DNA of 64,000 nucleotides from Blasia pusilla (Eukaryota; Marchantiophyta; Marchantiopsida; Blasiales), in NCBI GenBank assembly GCA_050084515.1, contig CM114273.1, forward strand, positions 32,798,001-32,862,000. The letters are read 5' to 3'. A program made the position numbers and the translations under genes. Shown here in pieces: positions 38,890 through 49,314 of this stretch (the first letter of the stretch is position 1; every line of letters starts with the position of its first letter). The notes below the pieces were generated by a model that was given only the letters and a program-made list of their open reading frames with translations, was not told the DNA's origin and ran no database searches.

Positions 38890-39705
38890 AAGAAATAGCC
38901 TCTACCTCTAGCTGCTACACACTGAGGCCCCCTGGGTATATTATATGATCCAAGTACTCAATCTGGTCATAGAAGAACTTGCACTTGCCTGGATGTAGCT
39001 TCAGCCCATGTAACTACAATCGTTGAAACACCACCTCTAGATGTCACTCATGTTCCTCAACCGTGGCGCTAAAGACTACGATGTCATCAATATAACACCT
39101 AGCAAAATCATGACCTGCCAAGATCCTATCCATGACCCTCTGAAACTCAGCCGGGGCGTTCTTTAACCCAAATGATAAGAACCGCCACTGGTACAAATAA
39201 TCCTTACCGTAAGGATCGATGGTCCAAAATGTCGTCTTCTACTTATCCTCCAATTTGATAGGTAGCTGATGGTATCCGACTCGAACATCTAACGAACTGA
39301 AGACTTTTGCATACCCAATCGTATCAAAGATCTCCTAAAGAGTGGGTATGACATACCTATCGGACTTCGTCTACCAATTGATAGGTTAGTAATCTCCACA
39401 CATCCGCCTATCCGTCCGGTTGCCTTGCCCATCCTTCTTGGCGAGCATGACAATGGCAAATGCATACTCTCCATGCGATATCTCTACTAGTCCTACTCCA
39501 ACCAAGTTCTGGCTCCTACTCTGAAATTAGAGCCCTCTCCATGTCACTGGACCTGTAAGGTTGTTGGAAGATTGGCATGTCACTTGATAACTCAATGCGG
39601 ATCCCTGGACCCTTCAGCGTACCCAAATCATGCATACTAAATGCAAAACATCTCCTATAACTCCTCAGGAACTGATGTATTAAGCGCCGCTCTCCTCCTA
39701 TCAAC
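38890..39705 (-). pseudogene. Ty3/gypsy reverse transcriptase (broken)
   Basis: The N-terminal block FAFSMHDLGTLKGPGIRIEL and PYRSSDMERALI (39704-39516) is followed by EYAFAIVMLAKKDG, FSSLDVRVGYHQLPI, a WRFLSFGLKNAPAEFQRVMD block and the catalytic YIDDIVVFS (about 39098-39070), with both aspartates present. Stops occur after the GDY block, after NW, PTL and EDK, and after the catalytic motif; most sit where Gln or Arg is usual for the family. A frameshift lies near 38930. Confidence 0.87.
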
Positions 39706-40029
39706 TAAGGGCGCATATATGGCTCCCAAATCTCCATTGTGACTACGGTGGGACTCTTTGGCGCATATGTAGGTGGTTGCTATGGTGCAACCCTGTCTCG
39801 GACAACATAACTCGACTAATCCCCTACAACCAACTGGATCTCCACGCTCGATGTTGTGGCTACCATCTCTTGGCGTACCTGCAAAACATCCCAAGAAGTC
39901 CAAGGGTGTCTCTCTCGATCATCCTTGGTGTATCAATATCCTCGGGTCTCGCCCCTAGCCACTGCCTCAACCGTCTCGGTAGGCATGAGTCTCACCAACG
40001 CAACAGTTGTGATTTGTCGCAACCGCAAA

Positions 40030-41346
40030 CAACGCTGCTCATCTACTCCTAAGCTGAAAATCCATGTCAAGCAATTCATGTCCATCGCTTGATCCAAGAC
40101 ATGACGTCGTGATTCCTTTGATAATGACGGTACTTTCGTCACTCCTGTGGGGAATCCCGTGGCTCACTCTCGCTCATCAGCATTGGGCTCCACCAACCGT
40201 TGTACCTGGTCATCCCAAACCAAGCTAGGTTCGGCCTCCTTAAATGCATAGGAAGTGGGAAAACTCACCAAGGTGGAAAAGGCTGCCTGTGGCATGCCAA
40301 TCTTGTTGACCACAGTCAAAGGCACAGTTGATCATCATGTCGTATTGCCAGTGATCGACGACTTGGATCCATAATAGAATCCACCAACAAATAAGAGGGA
40401 CGCTCCACTCTTGCATATTCCCTCTGTAACACCTCGTGTGGTACCAAGTTGGTCCATCATAGACACAGGAAATGTGCTCTAGAACGTACACTCGCCGCAT
40501 CTAACAACATTGTCAAGCCAATCCATGCGCACACCTGATGTGCATGTGTCACACGCGGGACCTTGAATCGCCCAAAATCGACATATTCTCCATAATGTAT
40601 GATGGAGAAAGAGATTGATGCTCTTGTAAATGTTGCAAGATCCGCATCATATCCCAAAATAACCTAGACTGAGTGTCAACTAACCCGCTACCTCGTCGTG
40701 CACTCGATTGGCCCTCACACGGCCAACCAGCAATGACCAAGTCTATGGTCCCTACCCGCTCCAAGTCCTACGCCTCCAACAATGAAATATCCCTCGGTAG
40801 GGAACTCTGGTAACCGTGGATGGCGGACGCAGACAACAAGTCGATAAAGTAGAGGCATAACTATGCCACATGATGAAGTGAAGCGCGCCTTGCAACATCA
40901 GCAATCTCCACATAGATGTAGTGTTGCACATGTACTCGTGCCTGCAAAATAGCAACTAACCGAGTGTTGATCCCTCCAAAGAGATCCAACACGTGAATAC
41001 CCTCTTCTGGGATGCGCCCCACAATGGGTGTGGTGTCAAAGGACATCGTCATAGCACTCTCGATTACCTCGGGTTCCTCTGATCCGTCACGCTCTAGTGC
41101 AAACGGCTCGCTCCACGCGATTTGCACATGCTCGGTGGCTAAGCGTAGGAGCTCCTCAATCAAGCCCCAAAGCGGCACCTCTCCTCCACGGACTAATGCG
41201 GCGACCATAACACTCCTCTCCATAGAAATGTCAAGAACAGGAGTATCCTCTGCATGGACATGTCCCTCAATCAAATCATTAGGCCAAGTGATGGCGTTGC
41301 TAAATGTTGCTAAGGTCGCCATCTCTCCTGGCTGGCGCTCGATCAT
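40030..41346 (-). pseudogene. C5-cytosine DNA methyltransferase domain inside the retrotransposon (broken)
   Basis: In minus-strand order: motif I, VLDLFGGI (about 40996-40972), followed by YIYVEIADVARRA with the motif II acidic residue; motif IV, AGWPCEGQSSA (40731-40699) with the catalytic Cys present; a LFWDMMRIL helix; motif VI, YIMENMS (about 40599-40578); a motif VIII-like block DAASVRSRAHFLCL followed by WTNLVP (about 40500-40440); and a C-terminal GFPTGVT (about 40160-40140) and DQAMDMNCLTWI (about 40110-40060). The motif VIII block is closest in pattern to DNMT3/DRM-type enzymes, which carry a DA..V...HR.R.FW.N motif. Motifs I and IV share one frame, interrupted by two TAG stops; a frameshift near 40565 and two TGA stops follow. 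Family activity is transfer of a methyl group from SAM to cytosine. This copy cannot be active. Confidence 0.88.
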
Positions 41347-41359
41347 TGCACCTGTGAAT

Positions 41360-41900
41360 CAAACGGATAATGAACAAAGTCGTCCATCACTGGACTGCCA
41401 TCCTAGTCTGTAGGACGCTGACTCCTCCCTATAATCCAAGGAAAACCCCATCGGGTACAACACTGCTCCACCAACCAAGACATCATAGGACTCTGCATCG
41501 GTCATTAGCGCCTTGGCTCGCACCACGGACTCATATGTAGGGTGTCCCGGGCGAATCCTCACCACGACCTCCTATCGGCTGATATACTGTGTAGTACTCG
41601 CTCCACCTAAGGATGTGTGTATCCAAAATGGACAACGCTCCACATCGGCTCTCGTCAAGCCCAATCCTTTGAATGCCGATTTCCCCAACATGAGGGGTTG
41701 CGCTTTTGAATCGGACAAGACGCGTTGCGGACTAAAGCTCTACCTCTTGGAATCACCAACTAGAAGACCTCTCCCGATTATCCAACAAAACAACACCAAG
41801 AGAAGCCATGGCACGCTCTATCGCGGGTCTAGCGGGCATCTCTGCCATCCTAGCAACCGCAACCTACCATGAATCTGACGTAGACGGCCTGAGCATCAGC
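41360..41900 (-). pseudogene. retropepsin-type aspartic protease (active site altered)
   Basis: The minus-strand frame from about 41750 reads SDSKAQPLMLGKSAF, followed by ERCPFWIHTSLGGAS, a TAG-type break, and YDVLVGGAVLYPMGF with GWQSSDGR. This is the layout of the protease in algal and plant gypsy elements, where the first motif is normally DSGA; here the Gly is Lys, so the active-site triad is lost. It runs directly into the methyltransferase frame, suggesting both were parts of one polyprotein. Confidence 0.68.
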
Positions 41901-42249
41901 TCCAAGGGCAAGTCCATCACCTCCTCTACTATCACCTTTGAACATGATGCATGAACCCTAACTCCATGCTCACATAGCGTAGCGACTAGCTAGAAAAACT
42001 TGGCGGTCATACCTCCCAACGTCGTAACATCGGAAGCAGAAAATAAAGGAGCACGGTACACAAAAGTGGCCGCCCCCAACAACGTGCTCGACACATGCTC
42101 CTCCTGAGCTGAAGTCATCGCACTCGCTTCTCCCATCACCCTACGTGCCTGCACACCAACAACATCACCTACTCTCTAGGACCTCTGATCATGACCCATC
42201 GATGGGGTTCTCATCGCCTCAGACAAGGTGAAGGACTGAGGAAGATTGG

Positions 42250-43960
42250 TTTGTTTCCTGGCTTTCCCTCATTGTGGATCCAACTCTACGGCTGCTCCAT
42301 GCATAACAACTGCGGCGGCCTCCATGTGGACAACTCCGCACATCCAATCAGGATACTCCATATCTTTGGCTGCTCCATAAGACGTCGATGCCACGGATCC
42401 GGCATCGGGTAACCTGAATGCCATAGCGGCAATCTGCTGTTGTAGTTGTTGTATCTTAGCAGCCATCCCAGCCTCACCCCCGACGTCTCCCTCGACGCGT
42501 CTAGGTGGTGGAACTCTACCTCCTCCATGCACAACTCCACCACCCCCTCCATCAAATCCACCTCCTCATCCCCCAACGAGACCACTTGGTGCGCGATCTC
42601 TAGGCCCACTCAGACCGGCAACTCGCTCTGGTGCCCTCTCTGGCCCTCGGTGCGGTCGTAACTCAGGGTGCAAGCTTAAACACCTAGCACGTGTGTGATC
42701 GTACCTCTGACAATAGTCACACTGATAACCTCTTGGTGCAGCACCATCTCCTCCTGCATATTGAGGCATGCGACCATGACCCTGACGAGTGCAGTCGCGT
42801 TGATGATGGGCTCCACCACATGACCAACAAGTAATCGTAGGTGGTTGCTGCTGAGCCGCATATGAAGGCGCAGGTCTCTATGGCACGGCCTCCCAATATC
42901 CTCCTTGAGCTCGTGGTGCCACAGACCTATCTCAGAATCCACGTTCCTGCACTGGTGGTGCAGGCACTCGTGACTGTTCTCGCCTAGAACCCATGGTGGC
43001 TATGGTCTCCTCCGCCATGTTGCGCTCAATGTTCTCGGCGATCCTAAAAACATCTCTCAATGTAGGGTAGGTATTCATAAGAAGCACCCCCTCCCGCACA
43101 CATGTCCCCAGGGTCTGGTCCAACATCGCGTACCATGACTAGATAGCCCGAGCCTCTGTCACCCCTTGAGTGACGTTAATCAATCAGCGCAAGCGCGTGT
43201 AGGTCTCACGCAAACTCTCACCCGGGCGCCTCGGGAAGTCGTGGATGCTTTGCAACTTCTCTGTCCGTACCCCCTTGGTAGCTCGCCCTCAACTCAAAGA
43301 AGAACTCAACCACGAGGTTGAACCTAGGACGAACTCGATTGGATGATGCAACTGCTCCAGTGCGAGTTATCCCTCCTACAACATCAATGGTGGAGTAACT
43401 CTCTCCTCCTCCTCATCGGGAAACGGCTCAGTCCATGACACATAGTGTGGGTCATAGTAGAGTTGTCATGCCTCAAACTCTTGGGCATATCTGTGGGAGA
43501 ACTCATGGTAATCGTCCATGGGTGCCCCCTCTTAATGCTGGAACATACTGTTCCATGTTGTAAACGGGTTGAACTCTCTAGGGTTCCTAGCCCTTTGTGA
43601 GTCACACCAACTCCTTAACTATGCAATGAAATCGTGTAGCTATATGGAGCCTATAGCACCCGAAAACCTACGTGGTCCTCTACCCCGGTCATCCATCTCG
43701 TTCGCCCAACTGGTAGGACCACTCAATGTGTGCGGTGGATCACTAGCACACTCCTCTATACTCTCCCCCTCGTCTGAAGACGACACAAAAGGAGATCAAG
43801 GTGGTCTCTCACATGGAGACTCTCAAAACCTAGCACCACTCCGGGAAACCTCTAGAGCTACTCTCAGGTCCACCACTTCGCCTCTCAAAGTCCCGAGAGG
43901 ACGTCGTGATGACCCTCGTGCCCCCCTCACACAATCAGTCTCAACCTCATGAGTAATCAC
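42250..43960 (-). pseudogene. gag with two zinc knuckles (broken)
   Basis: The capsid-like part at about 43270-42990 reads ESLRETYTRLR, then a TGA, LINVTQGVTEARAI, then a TAG, then SWYAMLDQTLG and YPTLRDVFRIAENIERN, the pattern of a retrotransposon gag domain. Two Cys/His clusters follow: CWSCGGAHHQRDC (about 42825-42787; spacing slightly off canonical) and CDYCQRYDHTRARC (about 42725-42684; CX2CX4HX4C). These would bind the element's RNA in the particle. A frameshift near 43250 and several stops inactivate it. Confidence 0.78.
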
Positions 43961-44600
43961 TTAATCACTCAATCACTCAACTAAACAGGCAACACTCAAT
44001 CCACACTCTCTCACTAAGACGTGTGTTGTGGGACAACAAGCAGCGGCGTGGTGCAAAAAATAGACTATTGTCCTCTCATCTCATCGACAAGACATACCCT
44101 CAACTATAGACATCCCACATAGGTCTATGTCCCCTAAACCCATACATCAATGATGCTCTTAGCATCATCACAAAACCCAATATTCCCAAATAACTACCCT
44201 ATACCCAAAAATCCCTAACATATGCAAGGCAAAAGACCAAAATGGGTAACCTAACAACAAAGGTCGATGTCGCTCCTTGGCAACTGCAAACTCGACCCCA
44301 ACTCGGTCGTGAAGACAAACTCCTCCAATTAGCACGTCGTACTCCCCTAGTACTGACGATGATCAAATCTTCTTGATGTGCGGTGCGAGTCTAACGATAC
44401 GGTGCGGCACTGGTGGCACGAAACGGCTACAAACGACACAACACTCGGGAATCGGGTGCGGCACTCAACGGCATACCCCCCTAAACATAAAAAAACACAA
44501 TCTACAATGATGGTACCATCATTCTATTGAGGGGGCTCCGCGATCGAGATGGTGCAGTTTGGCCACGAGCAGCACGACGCGGCGACGCGCGTCACGGCAC

Positions 44601-46080
44601 GGTACTCGATCATCGTCGAGCGGATACCATCTCCAAACATAGCAAGGCGGGAAGAAATTTGTGACCCCATCCATCCAAAAAATCATTGGTCACCGCTGGA
44701 TGATGACAACATGTTGCAATGCACTGGTCCGTCTAATGACAAATGGTGATGAAACAGTGAGAACGACAAGCAGTGGTGCGGTTGGCGGCAAACAATGACG
44801 TAGTTGGCGGTAACGTTGGCTGCTCCGTAGGGCAAGCCGTGGTCGTAACCAGATTAGCAATGCAGTCGATGCAGTCGACAAAGGCCTTACTACCGCGGTG
44901 GATTGGGCGGATAGGCCGAGAGGCGCAGTTTGAACCGTCGCGGCCGGGAACCTGGTTGAAGGCAGCCGGGCTTTGAGAAGACGGCGGCCGTGGGTGGCAG
45001 ACCAGCCATGACTATAGGTCGGATGTGGTGGCAGAACACGCACGGACTGCGGAGGAGGCGCGGACGGGGCAGTGTCGTACCTGCGGGAGGCGCGGACGGT
45101 GCAGTTTTGCTATTCCGGCCCAGCGTACCTGCAGTTTTCCTTCGTGCAGTGGGCGCGGTCGGTCGGCTGGGTCGCGGTAGTAGCTCCTGTCGACAGCCGC
45201 AACTCGGCAACGCAGTTTGCAAATCGAGGCATGTTGGCACGGTCTGTGGGGGTCGGGTCGCAGTCGGCCTCCTTCACTGGCTACGCGGTAGTAGTGCGGC
45301 CGTGGTTGCAGTGGCTATTCCGTCCCTGTGTTCAGTGAGTTGAGTTTTTGGCAGAGCAGCAGGCGGACGACCAGGTTCGGGGAGCAAAACTGCAGGTACG
45401 CTGGGCCGGAATAGCTATGGGACAGCAAGGGCGGGCTTCGGCTATACGACGGCTGATATAGTCGCGGCAAAACCGGGAAAGTACGGCGAGGCCGTGAGGG
45501 CCAGATGTTGAGGCTCGGCGGAGATTCCACTGCGGTAGCAGCGCTCGGAGCGGCAGACGTTGACTCCAATCCGGCAGGTCGGGATAATGGTCAGAATGGC
45601 GGTGAGCCGCGGACCACGCTAGGTCAGCAGACATCCGTCAGTAGCGGCTGCTCAGCTCCAAACGGCCTCGCCATAGAGAGAGAATACAGAGCATTGATTG
45701 CTCTTTCGTGACCCGTGAGCAGAAATGTCCGGGTCAGAAATGAATCCTTTGGCCGTGCCGGAATAGGGAGAATGCGAAACATTTTCCCTGCGCTTCTTTC
45801 CCGTCCGCTATTACTTGGGGCCGGATATCGGCACCACTTGGGGGTTATTTCGTGTTCAGGGCATGGCATGAATTTTTTATCCCATGACCCGCCCATTGAC
45901 ATAGATGGCAAGGTCATATGGAATTTGAAATTCAAATTTTGACCATATAAGCGGAGCGAAGGGTAGCCCAGGCAAGCAGAGTGCAAGGGGACTCTGGGTG
46001 CGGAGGCTGGACAAGAGCTGCGCGGAGCTTTATTCATGTTGTTGCTGCAAATTTGCACAGAGCCCTTGCTGTGATCTAGG
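44601..46080. other. GC-rich region with an inverted repeat, no gene seen
   Basis: Between 44600 and 45700 GC content is clearly raised. About 28 bases at 45112-45139 (GCTATTCCGGCCCAGCGTAC and on) recur inverted at 45389-45416. A segment near 45610-45690 is similar, inverted, to 62635-62735 (shared ATGCT-TGTATTCT-TCTCTATGG-GAGGC and GACCTAGC). No gene recognised. Confidence 0.5.
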
Positions 46081-46089
46081 TTCCATCGT

Positions 46090-47830
46090 GTTTTCTTTGT
46101 GTGAGTAATCTCCACCAAAGCGTATGTTGTTGGATCTGTGTGGTTGCTCCAATGGTAGAGGCGATGTGTTCCTTGAAGTACTTCTTGATTGAAGAAATCT
46201 AGGTGGTTGCCACGATGCGGTCATTGCGACCCCTTTGTCTTGCTCTTCATGCTGCTTCCCGCTTGAGGCCATCCACTGTTGTAGATCGTATTGGCACATG
46301 CGCAATTTCTCTGTTGCGGAGCGAACGCCATTGATTCATTGAACAACATGCTAATCTTTGAGAATCTGGGTAGATACGTCTGTCAAAAAATGTGAAAGTT
46401 ATATATCTAGAATATATATTTCAATATGTAGGAGTTTAAGATGATTGATGATTCAATGGTAGAGGCCTCAACGATAGATCTTGAATCAAGAGCTAGCTGT
46501 ATCATCAATGTGTCCTCTAAAGCGTTTCTTGATTCTACTATTTGTGGCAAATGTACATGCTTGCCTTTGTGGACTTATTGCCACCCTATTGTCTTGCTCT
46601 TCATGTTGGTTCCCCCTTGGGGACGTCCACGTTGTAGATCGTATTGGCCCAATTTCCCTTTTGTGGAGCGATGCCATAATGCCTTCCGATATAATTAACT
46701 TGCCGGACGCCACTGATTCATCGAACATCATGCCAATCTTCGAGAATCCGGGTGGAGACGTATGTCAAGAAATATGATAACTGTATATATATAGAATATA
46801 CATTACAATATGTAGGAGTTGAGGATGATCAATGGTAAAGGTTGAATCAATACCTATGCATGATTTCGCAATTTCTCTGTTGCGGAGCGATGCCAGAATG
46901 CTTTTCGATCTTATCAATTAAGCGAACGCCATTTTCTTGCTCTTCATGTTGGTCCCCCCTTGAGGACGTACACCGTTGTAGATCGTTTTGGCGCAATTTC
47001 TCTTTTGCGGAGCGATGCCAAAATGCCTTCCGATGTAATTAACTTGCCGGACGCCACTGATTTATTGAACATCATGCCAATCTTCGAGAATCGGGTGGAG
47101 ACGTCTGTCGATAAATATGACAACTGTATATATAGAATATACATTTCAATATGTAAGAGTTGAGGATGATCAATGATAGAGGCTGAATCAATACCTATGC
47201 GTGATTTCGCAATTTCTCTATTACGGAAATACATCTGTATATATAGAATATAGATTCAATATGTAGGGATTGAGGATTATCAACCCACATGCATGAGTTT
47301 CTAATAGCAATTTGATAATTTTTTCAATTTTAGGGCAAGTGATTGAAGTGCACACACTCAATAGTGTGAGTATTGGTTTGATATTGTTATGTTGCCTAAA
47401 AGCATTGAGTTTCTTCTTTTTGCACTTATGGAGATGTTGGTTATTTTAAATGCCTCAATGGTCGAGGCCGAATGAACAGTTCTATGTGACATGAATGTGC
47501 CTTGTTAATCATTTCTTGATTGTACTATTTGTGGTGAATCTATGTGGTTGCCTTTGTGGAGTCACTACGATCCCTTTGTCTTACTCGGGTATTCCAGATC
47601 CTAATGGAACCATTTGTTTGTTGTTTAGCAATTCTATAATGCTTGCCGATGGAATTCCTTCATTGAGTAGCATGTTTAAATTGGAGAATCCGGTTGGAGA
47701 CTTTTATCTGAAAATGTGACAACTATAGAAAGTTGAAGAGAATGTGTAGTTAAATATGTAGGTGATGAGACCCTCAATCCCTTTATTGCGAGGGGTTAAG
47801 ATTGATCAACCCTCATGCATGAGTTTGTAA
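46090..47830. repeat. degenerate tandem repeat of about 350 bp
   Basis: The anchor TGCTCTTCAT occurs at 46241, 46595 and 46938 (spacings 354 and 343), and the anchor ATATAGAATATA followed by TTCAATATGTAGGAGTTGAGG recurs at about 46406, 46792, 47125 and 47237. A fourth unit with only part of the sequence is at about 47490-47600. On the minus strand each unit carries an exon-like open piece with a QHEEQD motif, so this may be a duplicated exon and intron of an unrecognised gene or an old satellite. Confidence 0.75.
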
Positions 47831-48158
47831 TACAATGATCTGCTTGGTTGTCATCTGTGGAGCAAAAGTTAGTGAAATGCATGTACTGTATACGGAATGC
47901 TTACCACTTTAGGATGATAAAAAGCATTTTGTCTATGCCATATCATTTGTAATTTTGTTCCATTATCATCAGTTTAGATTGCCTTTCCCTTTTTCTTGTT
48001 CTAGAATGATCAAGAAAGTGAATATAAACCTAACATTTTATTTGGAATGCTTGTCTTTCTTAGACGTGTAGAGGTGCTTAAGTTAAGGAGCATATATAAT
48101 AAAAATTGTCCCATTTCGGTTTTGATTGAAGGGTACGAGGTGATTCTAGTGGATACAC

Positions 48159-48473
48159 ATGGCTTCAAGTGAACCGATTGTGACAAGATTTCCTCCAAAG
48201 CTTAACAAGGTGAAAGTTAGGAAAGCTAAATTAGAGGAAGAATTAGAGTTGGAAAAAATTTCACAAGTGGAAGCAGAATTAAAAAAGTGTGCAGAGGAAA
48301 GGGATAAATTCTACATCAAATGTGCTATCCTTGAACAAGAGGAGAAAGATAGGGCAGAATGTATGGCTTATGTTGAAAACCTTCAATGTGAAGAACGGTT
48401 AGCAACATACATGAAGAAAGTTAAGAAGGAGAAGAGAAGGTGGCAAAATATAAAGGATTGGTCACCAAAATGA
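48159..48473 (+). CDS. hypothetical 104-residue coiled-coil protein
   Basis: The start sits in ACACATGGCTTC, a good plant initiation context. The protein is highly charged: residues 20-70 are rich in Lys and Glu with Leu/Ile/Val at heptad-like spacing, so a coiled coil is likely, and the C-terminus is basic (KKVKKEKRRWQ). No family recognised. Fifty-four bases just 3' of it (48515-48568) recur inside the foldback element at 49.3-50.5 kb. It could be a real small gene, one exon of a larger one, or a chance open frame in a transposon remnant. Confidence 0.4.
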   Translation: MASSEPIVTRFPPKLNKVKVRKAKLEEELELEKISQVEAELKKCAEERDKFYIKCAILEQEEKDRAECMAYVENLQCEERLATYMKKVKKEKRRWQNIKDWSPK

Positions 48474-48568
48474 TTCTTGGTTATATACTTGCTTTCAAAC
48501 CTAGCCTTTGAGCTAAAACTTTGTTTGAAATGGGCTTGATGGAAGTAAATTCAAAGTTTGTGGAAGCA

Positions 48569-49314
48569 GTTTTTTTGGCTGATTCTTCATAAGCATAAAT
48601 TGTGTTTATCATGAATTTATTTTGTAGTGTATTCTTTTTCATGTATAGAGTAAGTACTCGCGCCATGACAGTCATGTTGTGTCATATGTACCAATAAATT
48701 ACTAAGAATACTCAATGGCATGTGGGCATTGTGGGATAAAGGGAAGCATTGTACTTGCTCCATAGGGTGAAGCTTTAGTACATTGGGATTCTTGGTTTAA
48801 TTTATTAGGCGGAGCCTGAATTTTTAATTTGTTAAAAACTTCCCTTGCTCTTTTTGTATCCTATCAAAGCCTGCTCTCTCTAGAAACATGGAATGAAGTT
48901 TGGAATTGGAGCACTTATTCATTAAAAATGTTTAATTTGTTGGCCATCAGAGAGTGATGTCTACATGTCTCCTTCCAATCGAGTATTACAAATTTCAAAA
49001 GTATTGGAAGGTCTCTAACATACTTGTATGAAACTTATGTGAATGATTTAACACATGGTAGGAAAAAAGAATACTTGAAACAACAACCTCCATTTTCATG
49101 GAATAGTATGATAACAATAAAAATTTAAAGTTACAAAAATGAAAAGGATTATGCCTTTCTTTTTGTAGCTCTGGAAATTTTTTCCTATTTCAACTCAGAA
49201 TAAATGTTTTCCAATTGCAGAAATTCAATGAGTATAGGAAGGCATTTGGTTCGAGTCTTCTTTACAAACGAAACGTATTATTATTATAATACCTTTATTA
49301 ACGAAAGGTACTAT
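48569..49314. other. no gene seen
   Basis: AT-rich sequence between the coiled-coil ORF and the foldback element; nothing recognised. Confidence 0.4.

Larger units (their letters stand above)
36690..44600 (-). mobile_element. Ty3/gypsy retrotransposon carrying a DNA methyltransferase
   Basis: Minus-strand order: leader (about 44600-43960), gag with zinc knuckles (about 43960-42250), aspartic protease (about 41900-41360), C5-cytosine DNA methyltransferase (about 41350-40030), reverse transcriptase (about 39700-38890), RNase H (about 38760-38380), integrase (about 38330-36720). Protease before reverse transcriptase and integrase last is the Ty3/gypsy order. Frames are broken by about a dozen stops and several frameshifts. 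Most stops are TAG where family conservation expects Gln, or TGA where it expects Arg. The leader and parts of gag and methyltransferase recur on the plus strand at 21.8-23.25 kb. No matching 5' LTR was found right of 44600, so the element is truncated or its LTR boundary was missed. Confidence 0.9.

Noticed and set aside
40030-41346. The methyltransferase as part of a bacterial restriction-modification system or contamination
   Set aside because: It is flanked on the same strand by gypsy protease and reverse transcriptase, with decay shared across the element, and recurs linked to gag sequence at 22 kb.
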